Shown piece by piece: positions 7,491-17,651 of a DNA stretch of 64,000 bases. The stretch is from assembly GCF_000422265.1 (NCBI RefSeq), contig NZ_AULL01000012.1:405606-469605 (forward strand), written 5' to 3'. A model generated the notes under the pieces. It was not told where the DNA came from and ran no database searches. It was given only the letters and a program-made list of their open reading frames with translations. The position numbers were made by a program, and so were the translations under genes. Each line of letters opens with the position of its first letter. The first letter of the stretch is position 1. The stretch comes from Kaistella palustris DSM 21579 (GTDB lineage Bacteria > Bacteroidota > Bacteroidia > Flavobacteriales > Weeksellaceae).

Positions 7491-7569
7491 TGGTTCGGTA
7501 GTTTACGGGAAAAAGCAAGTGCGGCAGGTTTTTTGCGTGTGTCAACTTTTTAAAATGACCAATGTGGAA

Positions 7570-10269
7570 ATGAAAAAATACCTGCTTCTTTTTGTGATTT
7601 TTAGCCTGAGTTTAAGCGCTCAAACATATTCAATTACCGGAACTGTACAGAATCCCGAAAGTAAATCCATCGAAAACGCGACCGTTTCGCTGCTTAAGCA
7701 GAAGGATTCTGCCGTCATCAACTTTACAGGCACGGGCAGGAACGGAAGTTTCAGTTTAAAGTTACCCGCACAGAAAGAAGCCGTTTTGCTTCAGATATCC
7801 AGTGACAATTATAAGACTTTCTCCAGAAAATATGCTGGCATCACCGGAAATATTGATCTTGGCCTTCTAAAACTCGAAAGAGATTTAACAGGTAATATTG
7901 AGGAAGTGACCATCACCGCTTCGCCGGTTAAGATTAAAAAAGATACCATCGAATACAACGCGTCCTATCTGAAAGTAGATCCGAACGACAAAATCGATGA
8001 ACTGCTGAAACAGATCCCCGGCGTAGAAACCGATGACGACGGTGTTATGACCGTGAACGGACAGCCTGTAAACAAAATCCTCATCAACGGGAAACCTTTG
8101 TTCAACAAAGACGGAAAAATTGCGATGGAAACCATTCCGGCAAATCTCATCCAAAAAATCCAGATCACGACCTCTAAAACCAAAGAGGAGGAACTCACCG
8201 GCAGAACGCCTAAATCCGACAGTCTAACCGTAAATTTCAATATCGATGAAAGAAATAACAAGGGAAATATCAGGAATTTCAACTTAGGTTATGGTACCGA
8301 TAACCGGTATGATGTGAAAGGGCTTTACGCCAAATTCAAACAGGAGACCAATTTTGCACTGATCGCAGGCTCGAATAATATTAATATATCCAGTTTTTCG
8401 GTAGATGGTTTTTTCCAGAAAAATAACCGGAATAATGCTGCCAACGGACGTACGGCCAGTACTGGAATTCTGCGGACCTCAATAATAGGAGCGAACTATG
8501 CGGATAAGATCGGTCGTGATCTGGATCTCGATAAATTTAGTGTTGAATATAAAGATCTGAATCTGGAGACGTGGTCCAAAATATCCAGAAGTACGTTCCT
8601 GCCCGATTACAAACTCGATACCCGAACGGAAAAAAGTGGCAACAGCGATAAGAATACCTTTGATTATAATACCAACGCCACATTAGCACTCGATAAGTTG
8701 ACCAGCATCACATTCTCTACAGATTTCTCCAACAGTTCCACAGATAATACCACCGAAAACAATACGGTGACACTGCGTGATGATGCGCTGCTGAACAGCA
8801 ACCGGAATTCTACCCGTGGAAACAGTTTTGCAAACGTCTTTAAACCAAAAATTGGTCTCATAAGAAAATTCGGTAAGCCAAACCGCTCTTTATCTGCTTC
8901 CGTCAGCAATACTTTTTCAGAAAATAAAAACACGAATTACATTCTGCAGGAAACGCAGTTTTACCAGTCACCGGATCAGAACGACTCCAGAAACCAACTT
9001 TCAAGAAATAAAAATTCTGCCAACTCATTCAGTGCTAATGCCAAATACTACGAACCTGTATCGGATTCGGCGACTGTTGCTTTCGAGATCAACTATGATC
9101 TTCAGAAATTAGACCGTGATCTGGTTGTGGTAGATTTCAATTTGGGCACCGGTGAATATTCAGATTATAATACCTTGCTTTCCAATACCCTCAACCAAAA
9201 CAATACTTTGGTAAATGCAGGGGTTTCTTATAATTTAAATAAGTCCGCATATAATTTCCGGGTCGGAACCAACCTGAACTCCACAAGACTGAACATTAAT
9301 TCTGTTTACAATATGCAGGAATACAATTTTCAGAAAAATTTTTTACTGCCGGAATATGATCTACTGCTCAATTATAAATTTAACAGGACCACCAGTCTGC
9401 GCATTTCGAACACCGCTACCTACAGCGTTCCGCAGGTCAGTTATCTGAATCCCTACATAGATGTTTCTGATCCGCTGATCACTACGCAGGGAAATCCGGA
9501 GCTGAAAAGTACGTGGCAAAACAATACCAATTTAAATTTTACTACCTTCAATGTGGCGCGCGGCCTAAGTTTTTTTTCGAGGCTGGGATTCAGTTATTCC
9601 GATAATGATATTGTGAATTATTCCTTTTACGATGACGCCGGGAAGCAGTTCAGCACCTACGAAAACATTAGTGGGAACAAAAGGCTTAATTTTTCAACTT
9701 CACTTACCAAAACCTACAAGTGGAACGGTAATAAGTTAGATCTCGCGCCATCATTCAGTGGCAACTACAGTTACCGCAAGGGTTTTATTGATGCCACGGA
9801 GTTTACCAATAAAATCTACACATTATCGCCGCGGTTCAGAGTAAATTTAAATGTGAAAGATGTACTTAATTTGCGGGCAACTTACGGCATAAATTTTTCC
9901 TCATCACATTACAGCAATTACCGGTTGGATAAAACAATTACAGCGCGCCAAAACCTATCGCTGCGGCTTACGAATTACTGTTTCAGTAAAACGCTGTTTT
10001 TCAGTAATGATTTTAACTTCACCCGAAACTCAAGCATTGCCGCAGATTTCAGCAAGAATTCCTATTTCTGGAATTCAAGCGTAAATTATCAGTTCTTTAA
10101 GAATCAGATGATGCTGAAATTCAGTGTAAACGATCTGCTTAACCAGAGACAGAACGCAACCCGTACCATCGGCGATAATTTTGTGGAGGATCGCGAAGAA
10201 CTGATCCTGAAAAGATATTTTATGCTATCGCTGGTGGTGAATCTGAGCAGCTTCGGCGCGAAAACTTAG
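7570..10269 (+). CDS. Outer-membrane beta-barrel protein with CarboxypepD_reg-like domain (TonB-receptor-like)
   Basis: 899 residues from ATG 7570, where a clear signal peptide starts (MKKYLLLFVIFSLSLSAQ). ATG 7555 is an alternative, and the longer upstream frame lies in a repeat. A CarboxypepD_reg-like immunoglobulin-fold domain (about 20-100) precedes a plug-like region (VDPNDKIDELLKQIPGV, then NGKPLFN), and the rest is a long beta-barrel ending in aromatic, serine-rich strands. This is the OMP_b-brl_3 architecture common in Bacteroidetes. It probably imports or exports an unknown ligand across the outer membrane. No SusD partner is adjacent. Confidence 0.8.
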   Translation: MKKYLLLFVIFSLSLSAQTYSITGTVQNPESKSIENATVSLLKQKDSAVINFTGTGRNGSFSLKLPAQKEAVLLQISSDNYKTFSRKYAGITGNIDLGLLKLERDLTGNIEEVTITASPVKIKKDTIEYNASYLKVDPNDKIDELLKQIPGVETDDDGVMTVNGQPVNKILINGKPLFNKDGKIAMETIPANLIQKIQITTSKTKEEELTGRTPKSDSLTVNFNIDERNNKGNIRNFNLGYGTDNRYDVKGLYAKFKQETNFALIAGSNNINISSFSVDGFFQKNNRNNAANGRTASTGILRTSIIGANYADKIGRDLDLDKFSVEYKDLNLETWSKISRSTFLPDYKLDTRTEKSGNSDKNTFDYNTNATLALDKLTSITFSTDFSNSSTDNTTENNTVTLRDDALLNSNRNSTRGNSFANVFKPKIGLIRKFGKPNRSLSASVSNTFSENKNTNYILQETQFYQSPDQNDSRNQLSRNKNSANSFSANAKYYEPVSDSATVAFEINYDLQKLDRDLVVVDFNLGTGEYSDYNTLLSNTLNQNNTLVNAGVSYNLNKSAYNFRVGTNLNSTRLNINSVYNMQEYNFQKNFLLPEYDLLLNYKFNRTTSLRISNTATYSVPQVSYLNPYIDVSDPLITTQGNPELKSTWQNNTNLNFTTFNVARGLSFFSRLGFSYSDNDIVNYSFYDDAGKQFSTYENISGNKRLNFSTSLTKTYKWNGNKLDLAPSFSGNYSYRKGFIDATEFTNKIYTLSPRFRVNLNVKDVLNLRATYGINFSSSHYSNYRLDKTITARQNLSLRLTNYCFSKTLFFSNDFNFTRNSSIAADFSKNSYFWNSSVNYQFFKNQMMLKFSVNDLLNQRQNATRTIGDNFVEDREELILKRYFMLSLVVNLSSFGAKT

Positions 10270-10385
10270 AGCGGCGCGATCATCGGGTGGGAAATTATTT
10301 TGTATGAGAACGTTCCGCCGTGCAGTCCTGAAACTTTTTCGGAAATTAAACTATATTTGTAGCGCTTACAAAAAAAAACATTTCC

Positions 10386-11636
10386 ATGAAAGGTCAAAAC
10401 AAGCTGTTCATCGCTATTATCATCGCTTTGGTTATCGGCGTAATTATGGGAGGCATCGTTCACACACAATATCCTGAAAGTGCCGTGCCTTTTGCAAAAA
10501 ATATTAAACTGCTCGGCACTGTTTTTATCCGGCTTGTGCAGATGATCATTGCGCCACTGGTATTTACCACACTGGTTGTGGGAATTGCTAAAATGAGCGA
10601 CATCAAAATGATCGGACGCGTGGGTACTAAAGCCATGCTTTGGTTTATTACAGCTTCTCTGGTGTCACTTTTCATCGGACTTATTTTTGTAAACTGGCTG
10701 GAGCCCGGCCATGTGACCCAACTGCCGATACAGGATGCGTCGTCTGTTGATGAACTGCTGAAAACCAGCAAAGGATTTTCCCTGGAAGATTTTGTAAATC
10801 ATATTATTCCTAAGAGCCTTTTCGAAGCTTTTGCCACAAATGAAGTGCTTCAGATCGTGGTTTTCTCTATCATGTTCGGCGTTGCCCTGGCCAACATGGG
10901 CGAGGAATATACCAAGCCTATTATTAAAGCTTTTGACATTTGTGCTCACGCGATTTTAAAGATGGTGGGCTATATCATGTGGTTTGCACCGCTGGGTGTG
11001 TTGGGCGCCATCGCAGCAGTGGTTTCAACGAACGGTTTCGAGATCTTTAAAGTCTATGCGATCTACCTGCGCGATTTCTTCTTTGCTTTAGGTGTTTTAT
11101 GGCTGGTGCTCTGCATCGTAGGCTATCTTATTTTAGGAAACCGGCTTTTTGAGTTATTAAGAAGAATTAAAGCGCCCTTGCTTATTGCCTTTTCTACCAC
11201 GAGTTCCGAGGCCGTTTTCCCGAAACTTGTGGAAGAGCTTGAGAGATTCGGCTGCAACAACAGGATCGTATCATTTATCCTGCCGCTCGGGTATTCATTT
11301 AATCTGGACGGAAGTATGATGTACATGACTTTTGCAGCGATTTTTATCGCCCAGATTTACGGCATCGATATGACCCTCGGTCAGCAGATCACGATGCTTT
11401 TGGTTTTGATGTTAACTTCTAAAGGTATTGCCGGCGTGCCGCGTGCCAGTTTGGTGATCATTGTAGCAACCTGCACCATGTTTGGGATCCCGCCGGAAGG
11501 AATAGCGTTGATTTTACCTATTGATCATTTTTGCGATATGGGCCGGAGTATGACCAATGTTTTGGGTAATGCGTTGGCCACTTCTGCCGTTTCGAAATGG
11601 GAAGGCCAGCTTGAGAATCATGGCGGTGATCTGTAG
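10386..11636 (+). CDS. Dicarboxylate/glutamate:cation symporter (DAACS family)
   Basis: 416 residues with eight hydrophobic segments and two re-entrant loops. Family signatures are present: the serine-rich HP1 hairpin FSTTSSEAVFPKL, the TM7 motif LPLGYSFNLDGSMMY (NMDGT-like), HP2 SKGIAGVPRASLV, and the substrate-binding TM8 element DHFCDMGRSMTNVLGN. Members carry glutamate, aspartate or C4-dicarboxylates with Na+ or H+ across the inner membrane. The Asp in DMGRSM at the usual arginine/aspartate pair fits acidic substrates. The gene stands alone. Confidence 0.88.
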   Translation: MKGQNKLFIAIIIALVIGVIMGGIVHTQYPESAVPFAKNIKLLGTVFIRLVQMIIAPLVFTTLVVGIAKMSDIKMIGRVGTKAMLWFITASLVSLFIGLIFVNWLEPGHVTQLPIQDASSVDELLKTSKGFSLEDFVNHIIPKSLFEAFATNEVLQIVVFSIMFGVALANMGEEYTKPIIKAFDICAHAILKMVGYIMWFAPLGVLGAIAAVVSTNGFEIFKVYAIYLRDFFFALGVLWLVLCIVGYLILGNRLFELLRRIKAPLLIAFSTTSSEAVFPKLVEELERFGCNNRIVSFILPLGYSFNLDGSMMYMTFAAIFIAQIYGIDMTLGQQITMLLVLMLTSKGIAGVPRASLVIIVATCTMFGIPPEGIALILPIDHFCDMGRSMTNVLGNALATSAVSKWEGQLENHGGDL

Positions 11637-11799
11637 ATCATTCACTGAATTTCATTAATATTTTAAGTCGGAAAAATAATTTAAAATAATACCGCAAAAA
11701 TTAAATAAAATTGCGTTTCAAAGTTCATCATCGATTAAATTGAAACCAATCAAAAAAAACAATTTACGCAGATTATTGAATATTTAAGTTCTGCCCACA

Positions 11800-11827
11800 A
11801 AAAATCCCGCTTTTATCGCGGGATTTA
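11800..11827 (-). terminator. Terminator of the DUF4142 gene
   Basis: AAATCCCGC (11802-11810) pairs with GCGGGATTT (11818-11826). Read on the minus strand the stem is followed by a run of Ts. Confidence 0.8.
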
Positions 11828-11843
11828 TAGTTATGTATGCATG

Positions 11844-12449
11844 TTATTTTACTGCGCTTTTCGCCTCTTCAGATTTTGTTAAATGGTGTTCCAGTGTAGG
11901 AAGTGTTTTGGAAGCGAAAGATTTTAAATTAGAATCTCCGCCTTTTGCAGCCTCGTCTTTAAACAGGCTGATATCTTCTTTGTGATCAGAAACCATCATA
12001 TCGGTATATGCTTTGTCGAAATCTGCGCCTTTTTTTGCTTTCAGATCATCAACTTTTTTCTGCATATCCTGGTCAAGCGTGGCGGGTAGGGTATATCCTG
12101 CGGATGTAGCCCAGCTTTTCAGTTCGTTGTTTGCTTTACTATGGTCTTCTTTCATCATTTTCCCCAGGTCTTTCACCATGGCGTTGGTACCGTTCATTTC
12201 TGCATATTCACCCAGGCTTACTTCCATCATCCCTCCCATTGCAGCTTTATCGGCAAATTTTTTATCCATATCGCTGAGTGTGGTCGCGGAGGTATTGGTC
12301 ATTGTGGTGGAATCTGCCGGCATCATGCTGGAATCGGTTGCGGGCATCATCGCAGAACTGTCGGTTGCAGTATTCAGTTTGGTAGTTTCATTTTTTTTGC
12401 AGGCAACCAGTGTTGCAACGGCAAGAACTGTTAAAATGGAATTTTTCAT
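11844..12449 (-). CDS. DUF4142 lipoprotein
   Basis: 201 residues. A short signal peptide with lipobox LVAC (Cys17) is followed by a Met/Ser/Thr-rich linker with repeated SSMMPADS-like units, then a DUF4142 ferritin-like four-helix domain from about residue 58 (DKKFADKAAMGGMMEVSLGEYA, then MKEDHSKAN, MVSDHKEDI and LEHHLTKSEE). The conserved His residues sit where metal ligands lie in related ferritin-like folds. Metal binding is inference. DUF4142 proteins are often linked to envelope stress. The gene is monocistronic with its own terminator. Confidence 0.85.
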   Translation of the reverse strand: MKNSILTVLAVATLVACKKNETTKLNTATDSSAMMPATDSSMMPADSTTMTNTSATTLSDMDKKFADKAAMGGMMEVSLGEYAEMNGTNAMVKDLGKMMKEDHSKANNELKSWATSAGYTLPATLDQDMQKKVDDLKAKKGADFDKAYTDMMVSDHKEDISLFKDEAAKGGDSNLKSFASKTLPTLEHHLTKSEEAKSAVK

Positions 12450-12820
12450 AATAGTGATTTTATTGGTTTATAATTAATGATTTAGTTAAAGTTTTCGTGC
12501 AATTTTTTTGCCAAAAGTTTTGTAAGTCGTTAATTATGTATATTTTACTGAAAATATTTTGTTAATTAATATAATCCGGTCGCTCAATAGCCCGCTTAAT
12601 CACGCTTAAAATTGGAAATTATTCCTTACTGCTAGAAAAATCTGAAGATTCCATTTTTTAAAATAAGCTCTGAAGTCCTTTTAATGACTGTTGTCTTATC
12701 GTTTTAGAAATAGCTCGTTTGAAACTTTTTACATTTCCGACCAAACATTTCTCATAGATTTTACTCATTCTAAATAACAAAATTTTGCCTAAATTTGTCA
12801 CACAATTATTATAAAGAATT
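12450..12820. other. Divergent intergenic region of the DUF4142 and mrp genes
   Basis: 371 AT-rich bases between divergent genes. A TAAATTTG box at 12790-12797 fits the -7 promoter of mrp, with the ATG 24 nt downstream. The left third should hold the DUF4142 promoter, but no single box stands out. No small gene or RNA was recognised. Confidence 0.5.
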
Positions 12821-13927
12821 ATGATGACGAAAGAAAAGGTACAGTCTTTCCTGAAAGAGATAGAAGTTGATGATTTGGTGCAGAATTTTCAGGTGATGGG
12901 AAATGATGTATATATTGATATGACCGCTCACTCACCGGCAATGCACGAGAAAAAGAAACTTGAGGTTGCTATGAAGCAGGCATTTGCCACGGAGTTTGGT
13001 GAAGATGTGGTTTTAAAGTTAAAAATCGCCTCACCGGAACCTTCAGAAATACAGCAGAGCCAGATCAAAGGAAAACAGATTCCCGGAATACAGAATATTA
13101 TAGCCATCGCTTCCGGAAAAGGTGGTGTGGGTAAATCCACCGTTACTGCAAACCTTGCGGTAACCCTCGCCAATATGGGTTTTAAAGTTGGTGTTCTCGA
13201 TGCTGATATTTACGGACCTTCCATTCCCACTATGTTCGATACGGTAGATGCCAAACCGCTTTCGGTACAGATCGACGGGAAAAACCTGATGAAGCCCGTA
13301 GAGAATTACGGTGTGAAAATGCTGTCTATCGGTTATTTTTCCGGCGCCAATCAGGCTGTTGTTTGGCGTGGACCGATGGCCAGCAAAGCATTAAACCAAA
13401 TGATACGCGATGCAGCGTGGGGCGAACTTGATTTTCTGCTTGTTGATCTTCCGCCGGGAACGGGTGATATCCACCTTTCAATCATTCAGGAAGTTCCAGT
13501 AACGGGCGCCGTGATCGTAAGTACGCCGCAACATGTCGCACTTGCCGACGTGCGCAAAGGTATTGCCATGTTCCAGATGGAAAGTATTAACATTCCTGTT
13601 TTGGGATTGATAGAAAATATGTCTTACTTTACACCTGCAGAACTGCCGGATAACAAATATTATATTTTTGGAAATCAGGGCGCGCAGTTTCTGGCAGAGG
13701 ATCTTGGTATTCCTGTGCTGGGCGAAATTCCGCTCATCCAAAGCATCCGTGAGTCCGGTGATGTAGGTCGACCCGCTGTGTTGCAGGAAGGTTCAAAGAT
13801 TGCCGAAGTCTACACCAAAACCACCCAGAATATGATCGGCAGCCTGGTGGAAAGGAATAAATTTCTGCCACCTACCGAAGCAGTAAAGATCACCACGATG
13901 GCGGGCTGCTCGCCGAAAAATAAGTAA
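12821..13927 (+). CDS. apbC: Mrp/ApbC-type Fe-S cluster carrier ATPase
   Basis: 368 residues. An N-terminal DUF59/MIP18-like domain (about 1-85) is followed by a ParA/MinD-type P-loop domain with the deviant Walker A GKGGVGKST (residues 99-107), DADIYGPSIP, and the Mrp signature FLLVDLPPGTGD. The protein binds a [4Fe-4S] cluster and passes it to apoproteins in the cytoplasm. A NifU-like scaffold gene follows within 55 bp, so the two are probably one Fe-S maturation operon. Either of two consecutive ATGs (12821, 12824) could start it. Confidence 0.9.
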   Translation: MMTKEKVQSFLKEIEVDDLVQNFQVMGNDVYIDMTAHSPAMHEKKKLEVAMKQAFATEFGEDVVLKLKIASPEPSEIQQSQIKGKQIPGIQNIIAIASGKGGVGKSTVTANLAVTLANMGFKVGVLDADIYGPSIPTMFDTVDAKPLSVQIDGKNLMKPVENYGVKMLSIGYFSGANQAVVWRGPMASKALNQMIRDAAWGELDFLLVDLPPGTGDIHLSIIQEVPVTGAVIVSTPQHVALADVRKGIAMFQMESINIPVLGLIENMSYFTPAELPDNKYYIFGNQGAQFLAEDLGIPVLGEIPLIQSIRESGDVGRPAVLQEGSKIAEVYTKTTQNMIGSLVERNKFLPPTEAVKITTMAGCSPKNK

Positions 13928-13978
13928 ACCGAACGCAGATTTGCCACGGTTTAAAACAAAATATACAATAGAAAGGAA

Positions 13979-14245
13979 ATGTTGTCACCCGAAAATATGC
14001 AAACCCAGAATAACCACGAAGATACCGTAACCAGAGTCCTGTTTGCCCTGGAGAGTATCCGTCCGTTTCTGAACAAGGACGGTGGCGATATAGAACTGGT
14101 TGATGTGAAAGAAGATATAGTTTATGTAAAACTCATCGGGAACTGCAACGGCTGCCCCATGAGTTTCTCAACGATGAAATTGGGCGTGGAAAATACGGTG
14201 AAGCAGCACGCTCCCGAAATTCTGCACGTGTTGGAAGTCGATTAA
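13979..14245 (+). CDS. NifU C-terminal-domain Fe-S scaffold
   Basis: 88 residues corresponding to the C-terminal NifU domain alone, with the cluster-binding CNGC (Cys56, Cys59) in LIGNCNGCPMS and the conserved FLNKDGGDIELV. Such Nfu proteins assemble or carry [4Fe-4S] clusters. It sits just after the Mrp ATPase on the same strand and ends before a strong terminator. ATG 13997 is an alternative start giving 82 residues. Confidence 0.88.
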   Translation: MLSPENMQTQNNHEDTVTRVLFALESIRPFLNKDGGDIELVDVKEDIVYVKLIGNCNGCPMSFSTMKLGVENTVKQHAPEILHVLEVD

Positions 14246-14266
14246 ACTTTCTTTTGCTTAAATTAT

Positions 14267-14299
14267 AAAGCAGTCCGCCCGGATTGCTTTTTTTTTTGA
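14267..14299 (+). terminator. Terminator of the mrp-nfu operon
   Basis: AAAGCAGTCC and GGATTGCTTT form a 10-bp stem (one G-U) around a 4-nt loop, followed by a long T run. Confidence 0.9.
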
Positions 14300-14383
14300 A
14301 TTGTATGGTAAAATACCGCATTTGGTCGCGGTTCTATCCTTAAAATTAATTTTAATATTTTAGCGCCTTAAAGTTTAAACTAT

Positions 14384-15244
14384 ATGATTGCCATTGTTGA
14401 CGGCGGCTCCACGAAATGTGACTGGGTAATTCTGCAGAATTCGGGAGAACCGCACTGCAAAACCACAACTTTGGGTTTCAATCCAAATATCATCAATCCT
14501 GAATTTATTGGACGCGAGATTGATAAGAACGAAGAACTTTTCTTTCTGAAAAATCACATTGAAAAGATTTTTTTTTACGGCTCCGGCTGCGGAACTCCCG
14601 AAAACGTACACAAGGTTCACAATGAGCTGACCTACGCATTTCCACAGGCAGACATTTCGGTGAAAGAAGATATGACGGCCGCCGCGTACGCCGCCTACAA
14701 TGGTAAACCTGCCATGGTCTGTATTTTAGGAACGGGTTCCAATTCCTGTTTTTTCGATGGTGAAAAAATCCGTGTCGATCTGCCTTCATTGGGTTTTCTG
14801 ATCGGTGATGAAGGTAGCGGAAGTGCTTTGGGAAAACATCTTTTGCGGCGTTTTTTTATGAAAAAGCTTCCCGGCGATCTGGAACGCGATTTCAAAGCGA
14901 CATATAACCTTACCATCGAAGATGCCATTAAACACATGTACCATAATCCCAGAGCCAACGCTTATTTAGGGGCGTTTAACCAGTTTATTGCCGAGCGGAA
15001 ACATCATCCTTATTTTCAGAATATGGTTTTTGATGAGATGAAAAATTTCCTGGATTATCAGGTGCTTCCTTATCCCGAAGCCCACGAGGTGGAAATTAAT
15101 TTCATAGGTTTCATTGCCTATATTTATGAAGATATTTTACGCTCAGCTGCCGCAGAACTGAATTTAAAAATCGGAAAAGTCGTGCAGAAACCCATCGAAA
15201 GTCTGGTAGCATATCATACCGAATATATTTTAAATCTGACTTAA
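14384..15244 (+). CDS. BadF/BadG/BcrA/BcrD-type sugar kinase, N-acetylglucosamine-kinase-like
   Basis: 286 residues of the ASKHA ATPase fold. The phosphate-1 loop is VDGGSTKCDW (Asp6-Trp14). The phosphate-2 loop is ILGTGSNSCF (about 114-123), followed by GFLIGDEGSGSALG, typical of eukaryotic-like N-acetylglucosamine kinases. It probably phosphorylates an amino sugar for recycling of cell-wall or chitin sugars. Family members include other ATPases, so the substrate is inferred. It is monocistronic. Confidence 0.78.
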   Translation: MIAIVDGGSTKCDWVILQNSGEPHCKTTTLGFNPNIINPEFIGREIDKNEELFFLKNHIEKIFFYGSGCGTPENVHKVHNELTYAFPQADISVKEDMTAAAYAAYNGKPAMVCILGTGSNSCFFDGEKIRVDLPSLGFLIGDEGSGSALGKHLLRRFFMKKLPGDLERDFKATYNLTIEDAIKHMYHNPRANAYLGAFNQFIAERKHHPYFQNMVFDEMKNFLDYQVLPYPEAHEVEINFIGFIAYIYEDILRSAAAELNLKIGKVVQKPIESLVAYHTEYILNLT

Positions 15245-15334
15245 AATCACGAAATTCGCAGACTCCTGTAATTTGCAGAATTTTTTTTAACATATTAAAA
15301 AGCTTGTCCACTTTTACTCCCGGACAAAACCAAA

Positions 15335-17623
15335 ATGTCAACAAAAACCAACCGCGACGAGAAAAATTTCAATCAGGCCGCACTAGATTATCACAGTATT
15401 GAACCGAAGGGAAAAATCGAAGTTATCCCTTCCAAACCGCATTCCTCGCAGAGAGATCTCTCCCTTGCATATTCTCCCGGTGTTGCAATTCCCTGTCTTG
15501 AGATCGAAAAGAATCCGAAACTGGCTTACGAATATACCGGCAAAGGAAATCTGGTAGCGGTAATTTCCAATGGTACTGCGGTTTTAGGGTTGGGCGATAT
15601 CGGTGCTGAAGCTTCAAAACCCGTCATGGAAGGAAAAGGGCTTCTGTTTAAGATATTTGCCGACATCAATGTATTTGATATTGAAATCAATGAAAAAGAT
15701 CCTGATAAATTTATTGATATTGTTAAAGGCATCGCGCCAACTTTTGGTGGGATCAATCTGGAAGATATTAAAGCACCTGAAGCTTTCTACATTGAGCAGC
15801 GCCTGAAACAGGAACTTCAGATTCCTTTAATGCACGATGATCAGCACGGAACGGCAATTATTTCGGCGGCAGCATTGTTAAATGCACTTGAAATCGCCGG
15901 CAAAAAAATCGAGGATGTAAAAATGGTTGTCAATGGCGCCGGCGCCGCAGCTATAGCGTGTACAAAACTGTATTTAGAACTCGGACTTAAAGCAGAAAAT
16001 GTGCTTATGTGCGACTCCAAAGGCGTTATCACCAACAGACGCGAAAACCTGACACCTGAAAAAGTACAGTTTATAGCCAATACAGAAAAGGAAACTTTAG
16101 CAGATGCGCTGAAAGATGCTGATGTGTTTATCGGTCTTTCAAAAGCAGATGTGATGACTGCTGATATGTTGCGGTCTATGGCAGAAAATCCTGTTGTTTT
16201 CGGTCTTGCCAATCCAAATCCCGAAATTGCGTATGAGCTCGCTATGGAAACGCGTCCCGATACTATTATGGCAACGGGCAGAAGCGATTATCCTAATCAG
16301 GTAAACAACGTCCTCGGATTCCCGTACATTTTCCGCGGTGCGCTCGATGTGCAGGCTACCGGAATCAATGAAGCTATGAAACTTGCCGCCGTGCGGGCGA
16401 TCGCGCAAATTGCAAAAGAACCTGTTCCCGAAGCTGTGATCCTGGCATATAATTTAAAAGGTCTGAATTTCGGTCGCGAATATTTTATACCGAAACCATT
16501 TGATAACCGACTTATTACCAAAGTTTCTATCGCTGTGGCAAAAGCTGCAATGGAAAGCGGAATCGCCGGCAAAGCAATCGAAAATTTCGATGAGTATGAG
16601 ACTGCGCTTCTCGACAGAATGGGTCGCGACGAGAAATTACTCAGAATGATGCAGACACGAGCACGTTCAAATCCAAAACGCGTAACACTAGGCAATGCAG
16701 AGGAATACAATGTGTTGAAAGCTGCACAGATCCTTTATGAGGAAGGCATTGCGTTCCCGATCCTGATGGGTGAGAAAAAATATGTGCGCGAACAGATGAA
16801 AAAATTCGGGATCAATATCGATGTGCCGATCGTAGATCCGATGGATGAAGACCAGGAGGAAAACCGCATCAGATATCGCCAGACACTTTGGGAACTGCGC
16901 CAGAGAAAAGGCATGAACGAATATAAGGCAAAACGTTATGTGCGCCAGCGTGATTATTTTGGTCCGCTCATGCTGCATCACGGCGATACCGATGCACTGA
17001 TCATAGGTTTTTCCAAAAATTACGCATCAACCATAAAACCGGTTTTAAAGATCATTGAAAAGGAAAAAGGCGTAGACAAAATTTCATCGATGATGATGAT
17101 CCTTACGGATAAAAAGCCTCTGTTTTTTGCTGATACTTCACTTAATCCAAATCCAAGTGCCGAAGACCTGGTGAATATTGCAAGAATGTCGGAAATGACC
17201 GTGAAAACTTTTGCGGTAGATCCAAGGATCGCAATGCTGTCATTTGAAAATTTCGCAAGCGTGTCGGAGACATCGAAAAAAGTAGCCAAGGCGGTTTCTA
17301 TACTTCATGAGAAATTCCCAAATATGGTTGTGGATGGTGAAATACAGCCGGATTTTGCCTTAAATGCTGATCTGCTTTCAGATTATCCGTTCTCAAAATT
17401 AGGAACAACACCGGCAAATGTCTTTGTGTTCCCGAACCTGGAGAGTGCGAATATTTCTTATAAAATTATACGCGGACTCAATGTCGCGCAGGTTGTAGGT
17501 CCAATTTTAATGGGCTTAAAAAAACCGGTTCATGTTTTACAGATGCGGGCGAGTGTAGACGAAATTGTGAATCTTGCGACTATTGCCGTTCTGGATGCGC
17601 AGCGCCGCGAACTCTCACAATAA
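15335..17623 (+). CDS. maeB: NADP-dependent malic enzyme, MaeB type with C-terminal PTA-like domain
   Basis: 762 residues, the usual length of the fused type. Residues about 1-420 form the malic enzyme (SLAYSPGVAIPC, LGDIGAEASKPVMEGK, LMHDDQHGTAI, NAD(P)-binding VNGAGAAAIAC). Residues about 430-762 resemble phosphate acetyltransferase, which in this family is regulatory, not catalytic. It decarboxylates malate to pyruvate with formation of NADPH in the cytoplasm. The gene is followed 28 nt later by ruvA and then sprA on the same strand, an order also known from flavobacteria. Confidence 0.92.
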   Translation: MSTKTNRDEKNFNQAALDYHSIEPKGKIEVIPSKPHSSQRDLSLAYSPGVAIPCLEIEKNPKLAYEYTGKGNLVAVISNGTAVLGLGDIGAEASKPVMEGKGLLFKIFADINVFDIEINEKDPDKFIDIVKGIAPTFGGINLEDIKAPEAFYIEQRLKQELQIPLMHDDQHGTAIISAAALLNALEIAGKKIEDVKMVVNGAGAAAIACTKLYLELGLKAENVLMCDSKGVITNRRENLTPEKVQFIANTEKETLADALKDADVFIGLSKADVMTADMLRSMAENPVVFGLANPNPEIAYELAMETRPDTIMATGRSDYPNQVNNVLGFPYIFRGALDVQATGINEAMKLAAVRAIAQIAKEPVPEAVILAYNLKGLNFGREYFIPKPFDNRLITKVSIAVAKAAMESGIAGKAIENFDEYETALLDRMGRDEKLLRMMQTRARSNPKRVTLGNAEEYNVLKAAQILYEEGIAFPILMGEKKYVREQMKKFGINIDVPIVDPMDEDQEENRIRYRQTLWELRQRKGMNEYKAKRYVRQRDYFGPLMLHHGDTDALIIGFSKNYASTIKPVLKIIEKEKGVDKISSMMMILTDKKPLFFADTSLNPNPSAEDLVNIARMSEMTVKTFAVDPRIAMLSFENFASVSETSKKVAKAVSILHEKFPNMVVDGEIQPDFALNADLLSDYPFSKLGTTPANVFVFPNLESANISYKIIRGLNVAQVVGPILMGLKKPVHVLQMRASVDEIVNLATIAVLDAQRRELSQ

Positions 17624-17651
17624 AAATTTAGATTCAACACAAAGAAAAAAA

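Noticed and set aside
7411..7569. Upstream extension of the outer-membrane barrel protein
   Set aside because: The extra residues are encoded by an intergenic repeat and precede a clear signal peptide that starts at 7570.
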